64,000 nt of DNA from Lacinutrix sp. Hel_I_90 (GTDB lineage Bacteria; Bacteroidota; Bacteroidia; Flavobacteriales; Flavobacteriaceae), in the NCBI RefSeq assembly GCF_000934685.1, contig NZ_JYNQ01000001.1, forward strand, positions 1,476,501-1,540,500. The letters are read 5' to 3'. Positions within the stretch are counted from its first letter, which is position 1, and the number at the start of each line of letters is the position of its first letter. Position numbers and translations under genes: made by a program. Positions 17,015 through 27,853 of the stretch are shown one piece after another. The notes under the pieces were generated by a model. It saw only the letters and a list, made by a program, of their open reading frames with translations. It was not told the origin of the DNA and made no database searches.

Positions 17015-18391
17015 TTAGTTTTCCTGAACAATTAATTTTTTAGTGAGATAATTAAATCTAATAAATAATAAAATTGAAGCACTGGTTAATCCCGCTAATA
17101 GCCCTAACCAAATACCAAAACTACCATAAGCTGCTTCTTTTCCTAAAAACCAACTTATAGGAAAGCCTATCATCCAATAGGAAATAAAAGTAATTATGGT
17201 TGGAATCTTAACATCTTGTAAACCTCGTAAAGCGCCTAAAACAACAACCTGAATGCTATCGCTTATTTGAAAAACAGCAGCGGCTAACAACAATTGAGAA
17301 GCAATACTTACCACTTCCATATTGTCATTAAAATTAACCAAGTCATTAAAATCAACATAAATGCGTGGTAAATAATCATGAAAAACTAGGAATATTAATC
17401 CGAAAACTACTGCAAAAATGGTTCCTAACAGGAATAGTGAAAAGGCGATGCGACGCAATTCAAAATACTGTTTCAGTCCTTTTTGATTCCCGACACGAAT
17501 CATAGAAGCAACACTTAACCCCATAGCCACCATAAAGGTCATAGAACTTAAATTTAACGCAATTTGATTTGCTGCTTGCGGATTTTTCCCAAGTAAACCA
17601 CTCAACCATATTGCCGCCGTAAAAATAGCCACCTCAAAAAACATTTGCATGGCACTTGGCGCACCCAAATTGATGATTTTGCGCAACATTAATTTATCTA
17701 AAACAAAGAATTTTATGTTCGTTACAAAGGCCTTCGATTGCGCTTTGCCTTGTAACAAATACCACAAATACCAAAGCATAATCAAACGGGATACCAAAGT
17801 TCCATACGCCGCTCCAACGATACCTAATTCTGGAAAACCCAATTTTCCAAAGATTAATAAATAGTTTAAAATTACATTGACCACATTTGCTAAAATAGTA
17901 GCATACATAGGATATCGCGTCATAGACAGCCCATCGCTAAACTGCTTAAACCCTTGAAAAACAATTAAAGGAATTAAAGATAAAGCCACGAAATCTAAAT
18001 AGGGTATTGCCAACTCTACAACCTCAACAGGCTGCTTCATTAAATACATCAAAGGCTTGGCAAAAAAGACTAATACGAATAGCAAAACGCCTAAAACAGT
18101 ACATAAAAACAAGCCATGTTTAAAAGCAGATTTTCCTTCTTTAAAATTATGAGCCGCATCTGCTTCTGCCACTAAGGGAGTAATAGCTGTACTAAATCCA
18201 ATGCCTAATGACATCGCAATAAACATAAAACTGTTACCCAAAGACACTGCAGCCAATTGTGCTGTTCCTAATTGGCCGACCATAATGTTGTCTACAAAGC
18301 TTACAAAGGTGTGACCGAGCATGCCTAACATTACTGGTGCTGCTAATTGCCAATTGTATTTGAATTCTTTAGTGTAGTTGGATAGAACCAT
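17015..18391 (-). CDS. MATE family efflux transporter
   Basis: A 458-residue, 12-segment multidrug and toxin extrusion transporter. The N-terminal half has NWQLAAPVMLGMLGHTFVSF and DNIMVGQLGTAQLAAVSLGN; the second half repeats the fold (LGAPSAMQMFFEVAIFTAAI). MATE proteins export cationic drugs or metabolites against Na+ or H+; the substrate here is unknown. It is apparently monocistronic. A candidate -7 box ends only 4 bases before the ATG, suggesting an almost leaderless message. Confidence 0.93.
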   Translation of the reverse strand: MVLSNYTKEFKYNWQLAAPVMLGMLGHTFVSFVDNIMVGQLGTAQLAAVSLGNSFMFIAMSLGIGFSTAITPLVAEADAAHNFKEGKSAFKHGLFLCTVLGVLLFVLVFFAKPLMYLMKQPVEVVELAIPYLDFVALSLIPLIVFQGFKQFSDGLSMTRYPMYATILANVVNVILNYLLIFGKLGFPELGIVGAAYGTLVSRLIMLWYLWYLLQGKAQSKAFVTNIKFFVLDKLMLRKIINLGAPSAMQMFFEVAIFTAAIWLSGLLGKNPQAANQIALNLSSMTFMVAMGLSVASMIRVGNQKGLKQYFELRRIAFSLFLLGTIFAVVFGLIFLVFHDYLPRIYVDFNDLVNFNDNMEVVSIASQLLLAAAVFQISDSIQVVVLGALRGLQDVKIPTIITFISYWMIGFPISWFLGKEAAYGSFGIWLGLLAGLTSASILLFIRFNYLTKKLIVQEN

Positions 18392-18395
18392 TTTG

Positions 18396-18403
18396 CAAAA
18401 GTA
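18396..18403 (-). promoter_or_regulatory. Candidate -7 box TACTTTTG immediately before the MATE gene
   Basis: On the minus strand it reads TACTTTTG (exact TAnnTTTG). It ends 4 bases before the ATG at 18391, so transcription would begin at or next to the start codon. No -33 TTTG is seen. Confidence 0.4.
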
Positions 18404-18498
18404 GTGGTTTCAATGTTTGGTTTTAGAAAAAAGTTTTCAGGAAGGGGTAATGCTGTTGTTTTGAAAATCACAGGTCAAAGACGAGCGCTAGCATGAGA

Positions 18499-19029
18499 TT
18501 ATTTTATTTTAATTGATAAGAGTATGTTATCCGCTTTTTTCTCCCACTCCTCTTTTAATACTTCAATAGTGTTAAACGTAAACATTAAAAGTTTCCCTTT
18601 ATAAACTGTAAAAAAATAATAATTAAAAATCTTTTGATCAATCGCTTGTGTTAAAAATTTAAAGTAGACTATCTGTTTCCCATTGACATCCTTTTCTCCT
18701 ACCTCAGAAACCTCAATATCGCTTCTTGATTTCATTAACTTACTTAGGTGTCTCGTTCTATATTCAATAAGATTGTTTTCCGCCAAAGACATGTTAGATA
18801 AATTAGCGATAAAATTGACTGTTCCATCTTCATTAGATACCACGAATGAAGGTTTTTGGTTCATTCCGTATTTATATTGAAACATCTCTTCAGACATTTC
18901 TATCAAATTATCAGGTACTTGAACACTCACATCATCATTAAGAATCTTATAAGTCCTTAAATCATTTTGGCATAAACTTTTTGATATACTGCATAGTAAT
19001 AATGTGAGAGTTATTATGTTTCTATACAT
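18499..19029 (-). CDS. Secreted hypothetical protein
   Basis: A 176-residue protein with a signal peptide (MYRNIITLTLLLCSISKSLC, then QNDLR). The mature part reads like a mixed alpha/beta domain (VQVPDNLIEMSEEMFQYKYG, KIFNYYFFTVYKGKLLMFTF) similar in style to PsbP/DcrB-like secreted proteins, but I cannot assign it. It starts 8 bases inside the end of the nitronate monooxygenase-like gene, so the two are translationally coupled. Confidence 0.65.
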   Translation of the reverse strand: MYRNIITLTLLLCSISKSLCQNDLRTYKILNDDVSVQVPDNLIEMSEEMFQYKYGMNQKPSFVVSNEDGTVNFIANLSNMSLAENNLIEYRTRHLSKLMKSRSDIEVSEVGEKDVNGKQIVYFKFLTQAIDQKIFNYYFFTVYKGKLLMFTFNTIEVLKEEWEKKADNILLSIKIK

Positions 19030-19975
19030 TTAGGTCTATTTTACTTAATTCTTTTCTTGCAGTTTCAAACTCCTCCACCATTTCTTTCACTATCGCTGCT
19101 ACTGGTTTTATATCATGTATTAACCCTGCAATTTGTCCGATTTCCAGCTCACCATCTTCCAAATCACCTTCAAACATGCCTTTTTTTGCACGGGCTCTAC
19201 CTAAAAATTCTTTGAGTTGTTCTGGTGTTGCTGCTGTTTTGTACAATTCTTGTAGGTCGTTATAGAATTTATTTTTCACTAATCTAACGGGCGCTAATTC
19301 TTTTAAAGTTAATTGCGTATCGCCTTCCTTTGAATCTACCACGACTTGTTTAAAGGCCTGGTGTGCAGACGATTCTTCACTAGCAACAAAACGACTTCCT
19401 ACTTGAACGCCATCGGCGCCTAAAACCATACAAGCTAACATGGCCTTGCCTGTGGCGATTCCTCCAGCCGCTATTAATGGTATTTGTAATTGTTCTTTTA
19501 CCATAGGAATTAATGTTAGCGTCGTGGTTTCGTCGCGACCATTATGTCCTCCAGCTTCAAAGCCTTCGGCAACCACAGCATCAACACCTGCTTCCTGTGC
19601 TTTCAAGGCAAACTTTACACTGCTCACAACATGCACGACAATAATGCCTTTATCTTGTAACCATGTGGTCCATGTTTTAGGGTTTCCCGCCGATGTAAAT
19701 ACAATCTTTACGCCTTCTTCAACGATGATATCCATAATTTCCTGAATATTGGGATACAACATGGGCACATTAACACCAAAGGGCTTATCTGTCGCTTTCT
19801 TGCATTTTTGAATGTGCTCACGTAACACTTCCGGATACATGCTTCCAGCACCTATTAGCCCTAAAATTCCTGAGTTACTTGCTGCAGATGCTAATTTCCA
19901 GCCACTATTCCAAATCATACCGGCTTGAATGATTGGATATTTTATAGTAAAAAGTGTTGTTATTTTGTTTTGCAT
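19022..19975 (-). CDS. Nitronate monooxygenase-like FMN enzyme (2-nitropropane dioxygenase family)
   Basis: A 317-residue TIM-barrel flavoprotein. Motifs: QAGMIWNSGWKLASAASNSG at the N-terminus, AEGFEAGGHNG with the active-site His, and the FMN-phosphate-binding pair PLIAAGGIATGKA and GADGVQVGSRF. Family members oxidise alkyl nitronates such as propionate-3-nitronate; related enoyl-ACP reductase FabK has the same fold, so the exact reaction is not certain. It is first gene of a two-gene unit with the secreted protein that overlaps its stop codon. Confidence 0.85.
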   Translation of the reverse strand: MQNKITTLFTIKYPIIQAGMIWNSGWKLASAASNSGILGLIGAGSMYPEVLREHIQKCKKATDKPFGVNVPMLYPNIQEIMDIIVEEGVKIVFTSAGNPKTWTTWLQDKGIIVVHVVSSVKFALKAQEAGVDAVVAEGFEAGGHNGRDETTTLTLIPMVKEQLQIPLIAAGGIATGKAMLACMVLGADGVQVGSRFVASEESSAHQAFKQVVVDSKEGDTQLTLKELAPVRLVKNKFYNDLQELYKTAATPEQLKEFLGRARAKKGMFEGDLEDGELEIGQIAGLIHDIKPVAAIVKEMVEEFETARKELSKIDLNV

Positions 19976-19985
19976 ATAACTTTGT

Positions 19986-20012
19986 TGTCATCCCCACGAA
20001 GGCGGGAATCTC
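19986..20012. repeat. Putative dispersed repeat with the core CCCACGAAGGCGGG
   Basis: A GC-rich island in AT-rich surroundings, reading GTCATCCCCACGAAGGCGGG then AATCTC. On the minus strand CCCGC and GTGGG can pair around CTTC. Sequences of this form are widely dispersed between genes in many bacterial genomes, including flavobacteria. Only one copy is seen here, so the repeat status rests on recall. Confidence 0.45.
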
Positions 20013-20158
20013 TTTAATTATTGGTAAATTAATTTTAGCAGATTTCTTTAATATATAAAAATCACTTTGCCCTATATTTTCATAGCTTCCGAAATGTGAT
20101 TAATCAAAATACCAGCTTTTTTATTTTAGAAAAAGAAGATTAAGAGCACATAAATGTA

Positions 20159-21349
20159 TTAAGAAATTACACCAGAACCAACTAATTCGTCTTCCAAATA
20201 CCAAGCTACAAATTGTCCTTCTGTAATGGCAGATTGCATATTTTCAAATTCTACATACATTCCAGAATCTACTTTGTACAAGGTTGCTTTTTCTAAGGCT
20301 TGGCGGTAACGAATTCTTGCTAAGACCTCTAAAGTCTCATCTACTTTCAATGCCAAATCTGGTCTTACCCAATGTAATTCGTCATTAGATACAAACAGGG
20401 CTTTTTTATATAAGCCCGGATGCTGTTTCCCTTGTCCTGTGTAAATCACATTGTCTTGAACATTTGTGTCAATAACAAAAAGCGGCTCTACTTTACCTCC
20501 AACAGAAAGCCCTTTGCGTTGTCCTTTTGTGAAGTAATGCGCGCCTTGGTGTTTACCTACAACTTCGCCGTCTTCTAAAGCATAATCTGCTTTTCGCGAT
20601 AAATATTGAAGCTCTTCAGCCTTAGAACTAAACGCATCCTGTCGTGTTTTATAATATAAATGGTCTTTTGGTATTTCAACAATGACGCCGTCTTTAGGTT
20701 TTAATTGTTGTTGAAGAAAATCTGGTAGTCTCACTTTTCCTATAAAACAAAGTCCTTGAGAATCTTTTTTATCCGCAGTTATTAAATCGGCTTTAGCCGC
20801 TATCTCACGAACTTCAGGTTTTTGTAATTCACCTATAGGAAATAGTGCTTTTGCTAATTGCTCTTGTGATAACTGACACAAAAAATAAGACTGGTCTTTA
20901 TTATTGTCTTTTCCAGCTAGCAATTGAAAAACGTCTTTACCATCCTTTTTAATACTTCCTTTTCTACAATAATGCCCTGTGGCAACATAATCTGCGCCAA
21001 GATCTAAAGCGATTTTCATAAAAACATCAAACTTGATCTCTCTATTGCATAATATATCTGGATTCGGCGTTCTTCCTTTTTCATATTCATTAAACATATA
21101 ATCCACGATACGGGATTTATATTGCTCGCTTAAATCAACCGTTTGAAATGGAATTCCTAATTTTTCGGCAACCAACATGGCGTCATTACTATCATCTAAC
21201 CAGGGACACTCGTCTGATATGGTCACAGAATCATCGTGCCAGTTTTTCATAAAAAGACCTATAACCTCATAGCCTTGCTCCTTTAACAAATAGGCAGCAA
21301 CACTAGAATCTACACCTCCACTAAGTCCAACAATTACTCTTTTTTTCAT
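20159..21349 (-). CDS. mnmA: tRNA 2-thiouridylase MnmA
   Basis: Catalyses sulfur transfer to U34 of tRNA for Lys, Glu and Gln, using ATP to adenylate the base. The PP-loop [15 protein letters not shown] starts at residue 8. The catalytic Cys pair lies in [13 protein letters not shown] and GLCFIGK. The C-terminal beta-barrel includes [11 protein letters not shown]. At 396 residues it is near the upper family length, with an insertion around residues 215-250. Apparently monocistronic, with a consensus -7 box upstream. Confidence 0.95.
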   Translation of the reverse strand: MKKRVIVGLSGGVDSSVAAYLLKEQGYEVIGLFMKNWHDDSVTISDECPWLDDSNDAMLVAEKLGIPFQTVDLSEQYKSRIVDYMFNEYEKGRTPNPDILCNREIKFDVFMKIALDLGADYVATGHYCRKGSIKKDGKDVFQLLAGKDNNKDQSYFLCQLSQEQLAKALFPIGELQKPEVREIAAKADLITADKKDSQGLCFIGKVRLPDFLQQQLKPKDGVIVEIPKDHLYYKTRQDAFSSKAEELQYLSRKADYALEDGEVVGKHQGAHYFTKGQRKGLSVGGKVEPLFVIDTNVQDNVIYTGQGKQHPGLYKKALFVSNDELHWVRPDLALKVDETLEVLARIRYRQALEKATLYKVDSGMYVEFENMQSAITEGQFVAWYLEDELVGSGVIS

Positions 21350-21389
21350 ATTTATTTTCCGAGAAATCGGTCATCTTTTTAACAGACTG

Positions 21390-21397
21390 CAAAGATA
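21390..21397 (-). promoter_or_regulatory. -7 box TATCTTTG of mnmA
   Basis: On the minus strand it reads TATCTTTG, an exact TAnnTTTG match, 40 bases before the ATG at 21349. No -33 TTTG is found at normal spacing. Confidence 0.55.
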
Positions 21398-21586
21398 AGG
21401 TAAATATAATTTTCTATCTTAAAATCTGTTTGATAAGAATGAACGTATATTTTGTTGAAAGGATACACGTAAAGGTTTAACAAAATTTTAAATGTTTTTG
21501 TTTAATCTTTTACTAATTTGGTCAAACATATTTAATCATCCATTAAACAAAAAAGTAATTATTCACAACAAACAAAAACAAAAACT

Positions 21587-23014
21587 ATGAAAACAATCAA
21601 GAAATTATCGATGCTATTATTAGCAACCCTCGTATTATGGTCATGTAGTAATGATGATGATGGCGCGACTCCAATTAACCAGCCTCCTGCCACTTTAAAT
21701 ATTGTAGAGACGGCACAAGCTACTGCAGATTTAAGCATTTTAGTGGAAGCGGTTATCCAAGCAAATTTAACAACAACATTAAGCGGAACAGGCCCTTACA
21801 CTGTACTAGCACCTACAAATGCTGCGTTTCAAGAATTTTTAGACAGTAATCCAGCATGGAATAGTTTAGCAGATATTGATAATGCAACGTTAACGCAAGT
21901 TTTATTAAATCACGTTATCTCAGGAACGGTAACGTCTACAGCCTTAATAAGCGCCGGTTCTGGGTACACCAGTACGTTAGCAGATGGTGCTGGAGGACAA
22001 AATTTGAGTATTTATTACAATACGACAGCTGGTGTTAAATTTAACGACCTAGCGACAGTAACCACTGCAGATGTAGCGGCATCTAACGGTATTGTACATA
22101 TCGTAGATAAAGTGATTACCCTACCAAGTATTGTAGACCACGCTATTGCAAATCCAGAGTTAACAAGTTTAGTTGCTGCGGTAACCCGAGCTGATCAAAC
22201 TGCTGTTTTGGCAGCTCTTACAGGAGCAACCGCTGCAGATCCACTAACCGTTTTAGCTCCGGTTAATGCAGCCTTTACAACTTTCTTAGACGGCACACCT
22301 CTAGTAGATGTTCCTGCTGCTGATTTAACACAATTACTTTTAAATCATACCATGAATGGATTTGTTGATTCTACTACTTTAACAACTGCTGGTGAAGGGT
22401 ATGCTAATACCAATGCTGCAGGTGCAGGAGGAAATGACATGAGTATTTATTATAATACCTCAAGTGGCGTCACTTTTAATGGTGTTTCAACTGTTGCTAT
22501 CGCTGACATTGTGGGGACTAATGGTATCGTTCATGCTGTAGATGCTGTAGTAGACTTACCAACAATTGCGACTTTTGCAACTGCAAACCCAGCGTTATCA
22601 AGTTTAGTTGCTGCCTTACAATTAGCAGATACAGGAACACCAACAGTACCTTACATTACAACAGTATCTGATGCAACGGCTGGACCATTTACAGTGTTCG
22701 CACCTACAAACGATGCTTTCGCTGCATTATTATTAGAATTAGACCCTACAGGTAGTACTGAGTTGGGAGATGTTGCTCCAGCTACAGTAGATGGTATTTT
22801 AACGTACCATATTGTATCAGCAAACGTTCAATCTTCAATGTTAGTGAGTGGTCCTGTTACAACACTGGGTGGCGATATTACTGCAGATGCAACAGCATTT
22901 ACTTTAACAGATCCAAATAACAGAGTGAGCAATATTATTACGACATTAGTAGATATTCAAGCTACAAACGGCGTTGTTCATGCTATTGATACGGTTTTAT
23001 TACCATTGCAATAA
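21587..23014 (+). CDS. Lipoprotein with three fasciclin (FAS1) domains
   Basis: A 475-residue predicted lipoprotein (lipobox VLWSC, Cys 20, followed by an Asn/Asp-rich linker). Three FAS1 domains follow at about 37-175, 180-318 and 322-475, each with a TVLAPTNAAF-type H1 motif (YTVLAPTNAAF, LTVLAPVNAAF, FTVFAPTNDAF) and an NGIVHxVD-type H2 motif. Domains 1 and 2 share long near-identical stretches (GSGYTSTLADGAGG versus GEGYANTNAAGAGG, then SIYYNT), indicating a fairly recent internal duplication. FAS1 domains mediate adhesion at the cell surface. Monocistronic; a strong terminator follows. Confidence 0.93.
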   Translation: MKTIKKLSMLLLATLVLWSCSNDDDGATPINQPPATLNIVETAQATADLSILVEAVIQANLTTTLSGTGPYTVLAPTNAAFQEFLDSNPAWNSLADIDNATLTQVLLNHVISGTVTSTALISAGSGYTSTLADGAGGQNLSIYYNTTAGVKFNDLATVTTADVAASNGIVHIVDKVITLPSIVDHAIANPELTSLVAAVTRADQTAVLAALTGATAADPLTVLAPVNAAFTTFLDGTPLVDVPAADLTQLLLNHTMNGFVDSTTLTTAGEGYANTNAAGAGGNDMSIYYNTSSGVTFNGVSTVAIADIVGTNGIVHAVDAVVDLPTIATFATANPALSSLVAALQLADTGTPTVPYITTVSDATAGPFTVFAPTNDAFAALLLELDPTGSTELGDVAPATVDGILTYHIVSANVQSSMLVSGPVTTLGGDITADATAFTLTDPNNRVSNIITTLVDIQATNGVVHAIDTVLLPLQ

Positions 23015-23077
23015 TAGAGACAACTTATAAAGTTTATATCGTATAGAAAAATAACAAAACAGACTTTATACTTCAAG

Positions 23078-23111
23078 AAAAACGCTTTGAAAATTTCAAA
23101 GCGTTTTTTTT
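23078..23111. terminator. Strong intrinsic terminator after the fasciclin gene
   Basis: Stem CGCTTTGA (23083-23090) / TTTCAAAGCG (23094-23103 region) with flanking A-run and a run of eight or more T after the stem on the plus strand. The A-run on the other side also makes it usable for the convergent YwqK-like gene. Confidence 0.88.
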
Positions 23112-23115
23112 ATGA

Positions 23116-23814
23116 TTAATTTTCCTTTGGATTATTACTACGCCGTGTTAAATCTTGTTCTTCCTTCAGTATTCCGTTTTCATAGAATTTCCAAATCCCG
23201 TGTCGCCTGTCTTTTTGATACACGCCTTCCATTTGTATATCCCCTTTAGTATCGTAAATCTTAGCTGGCCCATCTAATACGTCATTATTATAATTAAAAA
23301 CGCTTATTAGTTTCCCTATTTCAGAAAATGAACGTGCTTCTCCATTTAAAACACCGCCTTGATAGTTTTCTTTTTTAGCAATCTTTCCGCTTAAATAATA
23401 GGTGTTCTTTTCACCTTCCAACTCCCCTTTGCTATTGTAAAACTCTTCAGTCATAATTTGTTTTGACTTGTTGTGATAATATAGCCATTTACCAACATAG
23501 GTTTTCCCTCTCGTTTGACCTTCACTAATTAAATTTTTAGTTGAAGAAAAAAACTTTACTTGAGCTAAATCACTATCCGAATTAAAAGTTCTGGTCGCTG
23601 TTAATAGTGCTTTACCATCTATATTTTTATAAAATTTGAATGTCCCCACCTCTTTGCCATGGTTGAATTCGCCCTCATATCTTAACACCTTCGTATCCTC
23701 AAAATTCTTTTTCCAAATACCATGACGCTCTCCGTTGGCATCAAACTGATTCAACTCCTGAGTAAAACCAGAGCCTATAGATAGACTGAATAAAATGATA
23801 TAAATTAGTTTCAT
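23116..23814 (-). CDS. YwqK-like MORN-variant repeat protein, secreted
   Basis: A 232-residue protein with a signal peptide (MKLIYIILFSLSIGSGFTQE) followed by a series of MORN-variant repeats of about 20-25 residues, seen as HGIWKKNFEDTKVLRYEGEF, YVGKWLYYHNKSK, GEARSFSEIG, GPAKIYDTKGD and HGIWKFYENGIL. Family members are often labelled 'toxin-antitoxin system YwqK family antitoxin', but in Bacteroidota such secreted proteins are single genes with no toxin partner, as here. Function unknown. It converges on the fasciclin gene through a shared terminator. Confidence 0.83.
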   Translation of the reverse strand: MKLIYIILFSLSIGSGFTQELNQFDANGERHGIWKKNFEDTKVLRYEGEFNHGKEVGTFKFYKNIDGKALLTATRTFNSDSDLAQVKFFSSTKNLISEGQTRGKTYVGKWLYYHNKSKQIMTEEFYNSKGELEGEKNTYYLSGKIAKKENYQGGVLNGEARSFSEIGKLISVFNYNNDVLDGPAKIYDTKGDIQMEGVYQKDRRHGIWKFYENGILKEEQDLTRRSNNPKEN

Positions 23815-24015
23815 AGGTAATTAACGTTATTTGAAGTTTTGTATTGTTACTAGTCTGGATTATGCATAGCAAAATCTATTCCATCTTAACATTGCCGTAA
23901 ATTTAAGGCTGCTTTTAGTTTTCTTTATAATGCCAATACTGGGCTTCTGTTTCATACGTGAAAACTCAATTTTACGCGCTTGCAAGCTTTCAGTACAGAG
24001 GTATAAGCCAGGACA

Positions 24016-24055
24016 CAAAAAAGCTGCCTGACTTAGTAATTAAGGTGGCAGCTTT
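24016..24055 (-). terminator. Intrinsic terminator of yidC
   Basis: On the minus strand AAAGCTGCC and GGCAGCTTT pair (plus-strand arms 24020-24028 and 24047-24055) around an 18-base loop, and a T-run follows. It lies 21 bases beyond the yidC stop. Confidence 0.82.
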
Positions 24056-24076
24056 CTATTTATTATTAATTATTAT

Positions 24077-26002
24077 TTATTTCTTTTTTTTATTCTTATT
24101 TTGATTTTGCTTTTGTTCCTCTGCTTGCTCCATCATCTCCTTCATTTTGCGTTGGAATTTATTTTCCTTTTTAGGTTTCGCTTTTTGAACTTGTATGTTG
24201 GCATGAATTTTATCTTCATCTAAAACATAATTCTTTATTACAATTAGAATACCAATACTAATTAAGTTAGAAATAAAGTAGTACAAACTCAATCCAGACG
24301 CATACTTATTAAAGAATACCATCATCATGATTGGAGCAAAATAAATCATATACTTCATCATTTTTGCCATATCTGGCATTCCTTCTTGCTGTGGCTGTGA
24401 CATGGATGCAGAATTTTGGCCTGTTGTCATTTTCATATAAAAGAAGATTGCAATTGCCGCCAAAATCGGGAATAAACTCACGTGATCTCCGTAAATAGGA
24501 ATATCTATAGGGAGTTTAAAAACCTCATCATAAGACGATAAATCATCTGCCCAAAGGAAACTTTTTTGTCTTAATGCAAAGGCTGTTGGGAAAAACATAA
24601 ATAAAGCGTAGAAGACTGGCATTTGAATTAAAGCTGGCAAACAACCTGCTAACGGACTTGCTCCTGCTTTGTTTTGCAAAGCCATAGTTTCTTGCTGTGC
24701 TTTCATCTTGTTGTCTTTATGTTTCTCGCGAATAGCATCTAATTCTGGTTTAAGTACTTTCATTTTCATTTGTGACAAATACTGTTTGTATTGTACAAAT
24801 GACATGGCTAGCTTAATTAAAACCGTCATAACGATAATGGCGATACCAAATGGAAGGAACGAACTTAAAAAACCAAATAACGGAATAAATAAGTATTCAT
24901 TAATCCAACCAAATAGCCCCCATCCTAAAGGAATACTTTCTTCTAAGTTGTTGTCATACGTTTTTAGAATTTTACTATCAGTAGGCCCGTAGTACAACTT
25001 CATATCCTTATTAATCTCATTGCCGTTTAGTGCTAATGCCGTTTTTGCTGAAAACTGTTTGGTAAAAAGCGTATCTACTTTTTCATCTTCAACTAAATCT
25101 TTAGAACTCAACATTACAGACTTAAAAGGTTTGTCATCTGCCACTAATATGGAGCTAAAGAAATGTTGTCTAAAAGACAACCACTCTACATCCTTTTCAA
25201 CCTCTTCATCTTCACCACCTTGATCTAGTTTATCAATGTTACCGTCATCATGCTGGTAGGTTAATCGGGTGTAACGGTTTTCATAAGAAACACTTTGATC
25301 ATGGCGCATTGCCTTTTGTGTCCAATCTAAGTTTACTTCCTGAGAACTGTTTATGATACCACTTAAACCCTGAGATTTGATAGAAAAATCCACCATATAA
25401 TCATTGGGCTTAATCACATATAAATACTCTAAAAACTGCGTTTCAGAGACCTTTAATTTCATTGAAACCAACGTGTTTTCTCCCTTTTTTGTTACTGTAG
25501 GCTGAAAATATAACTCTTGCGTGTTTAAGATGCGACTGTCTGTTGTTCCAAAATTGATATTAAAACTCGCATTTTTGTTTTTTACTAAATAGATTGGTAC
25601 AGAATCAAAATCTACAAACTTATTTAATTTTACTTCAGATAGATGGCCACCTTTATTAGCAAATTTCAATTGTAGCACACCGTTATTAACAGTAGTTTCA
25701 TTATTTGAAGCAGAGGCTAAAGTCGTTGAATACGCAAAAGCACCTAATTTATTTTGAAGTGCTATTTGCTGTAAAGAATCTGAAGCTGTAGTATTTGAAA
25801 AATCTTCAGGGGTCGCAACTTTAGCTTCTTCTTTTAGGATAGCTTCTTTTACTTTTACGGCATCTATTTGCTCTTGTTTTGCTTTTTCTTCGGCAGCTAT
25901 TTCTTCTTCAGAGGGTTTGCTTTGCCATAACATAAATAGTAAAATACCAAAAATAAGCACAAAGCCTATAATTGCATTAACATCTAATTTTTTTTCTTCC
26001 AT
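24077..26002 (-). CDS. yidC: Membrane protein insertase YidC
   Basis: Inserts and folds inner-membrane proteins with or without SecYEG. At 641 residues it has the long Gram-negative layout: an N-terminal membrane helix (about 10-24, IIGFVLIFGILLFMLW), a large periplasmic beta domain (about 80-340), then the conserved 60KD_IMP insertase core (about 370-600) with SFVQYKQYLSQMKMKVLKP and GCLPALIQMPVFYALFMFF. The C-terminal tail is Lys/Gln/Asn-rich and probably contacts ribosomes. It lies downstream of pyrG on the same strand, separated by a hairpin, a gene order that I recall as common in flavobacteria. Confidence 0.96.
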   Translation of the reverse strand: MEEKKLDVNAIIGFVLIFGILLFMLWQSKPSEEEIAAEEKAKQEQIDAVKVKEAILKEEAKVATPEDFSNTTASDSLQQIALQNKLGAFAYSTTLASASNNETTVNNGVLQLKFANKGGHLSEVKLNKFVDFDSVPIYLVKNKNASFNINFGTTDSRILNTQELYFQPTVTKKGENTLVSMKLKVSETQFLEYLYVIKPNDYMVDFSIKSQGLSGIINSSQEVNLDWTQKAMRHDQSVSYENRYTRLTYQHDDGNIDKLDQGGEDEEVEKDVEWLSFRQHFFSSILVADDKPFKSVMLSSKDLVEDEKVDTLFTKQFSAKTALALNGNEINKDMKLYYGPTDSKILKTYDNNLEESIPLGWGLFGWINEYLFIPLFGFLSSFLPFGIAIIVMTVLIKLAMSFVQYKQYLSQMKMKVLKPELDAIREKHKDNKMKAQQETMALQNKAGASPLAGCLPALIQMPVFYALFMFFPTAFALRQKSFLWADDLSSYDEVFKLPIDIPIYGDHVSLFPILAAIAIFFYMKMTTGQNSASMSQPQQEGMPDMAKMMKYMIYFAPIMMMVFFNKYASGLSLYYFISNLISIGILIVIKNYVLDEDKIHANIQVQKAKPKKENKFQRKMKEMMEQAEEQKQNQNKNKKKK

Positions 26003-26068
26003 ATCATATTCGTCTTTCGACTGTGCTCAAGATAAACCTTCACGGTAATCTGGTTATTTATTTCACAA

Positions 26069-26100
26069 AAACCTGTCAGGTTAAAAAGCCTTACAGGTTT
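26069..26100 (-). terminator. Hairpin between pyrG and yidC, probable pyrG terminator
   Basis: Arms AAACCTGTCAGG (26069-26080) and CCTTACAGGTTT (26089-26100) pair over 12 positions with one mismatch and an 8-base loop. On the minus strand a short T-run follows. The core is the same CCTGT-AGG type as at 841-905 and 11846-11879. Confidence 0.65.
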
Positions 26101-26147
26101 AAGCTGTTTTTTTGGTCTGTGGAATTACTATTCAAAAAGTAATCCGT

Positions 26148-27800
<1,653 letters not shown>

Positions 27801-27811
27801 TTAAACGCGAG

Positions 27812-27819
27812 CAAATTTA
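27812..27819 (-). promoter_or_regulatory. -7 box TAAATTTG of pyrG
   Basis: On the minus strand it reads TAAATTTG, exact TAnnTTTG, with 20 bases to the pyrG ATG. No -33 element is recognised at 17-21 bases. Confidence 0.55.
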
Positions 27820-27853
27820 CAATTTTAAGTTGAAATGTTCGAGGTTTTAAGTT

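Noticed and set aside
23116-23814. Toxin-antitoxin system suggested by the YwqK family name
   Set aside because: The protein has a signal peptide and no partner gene; the label comes from family naming only.
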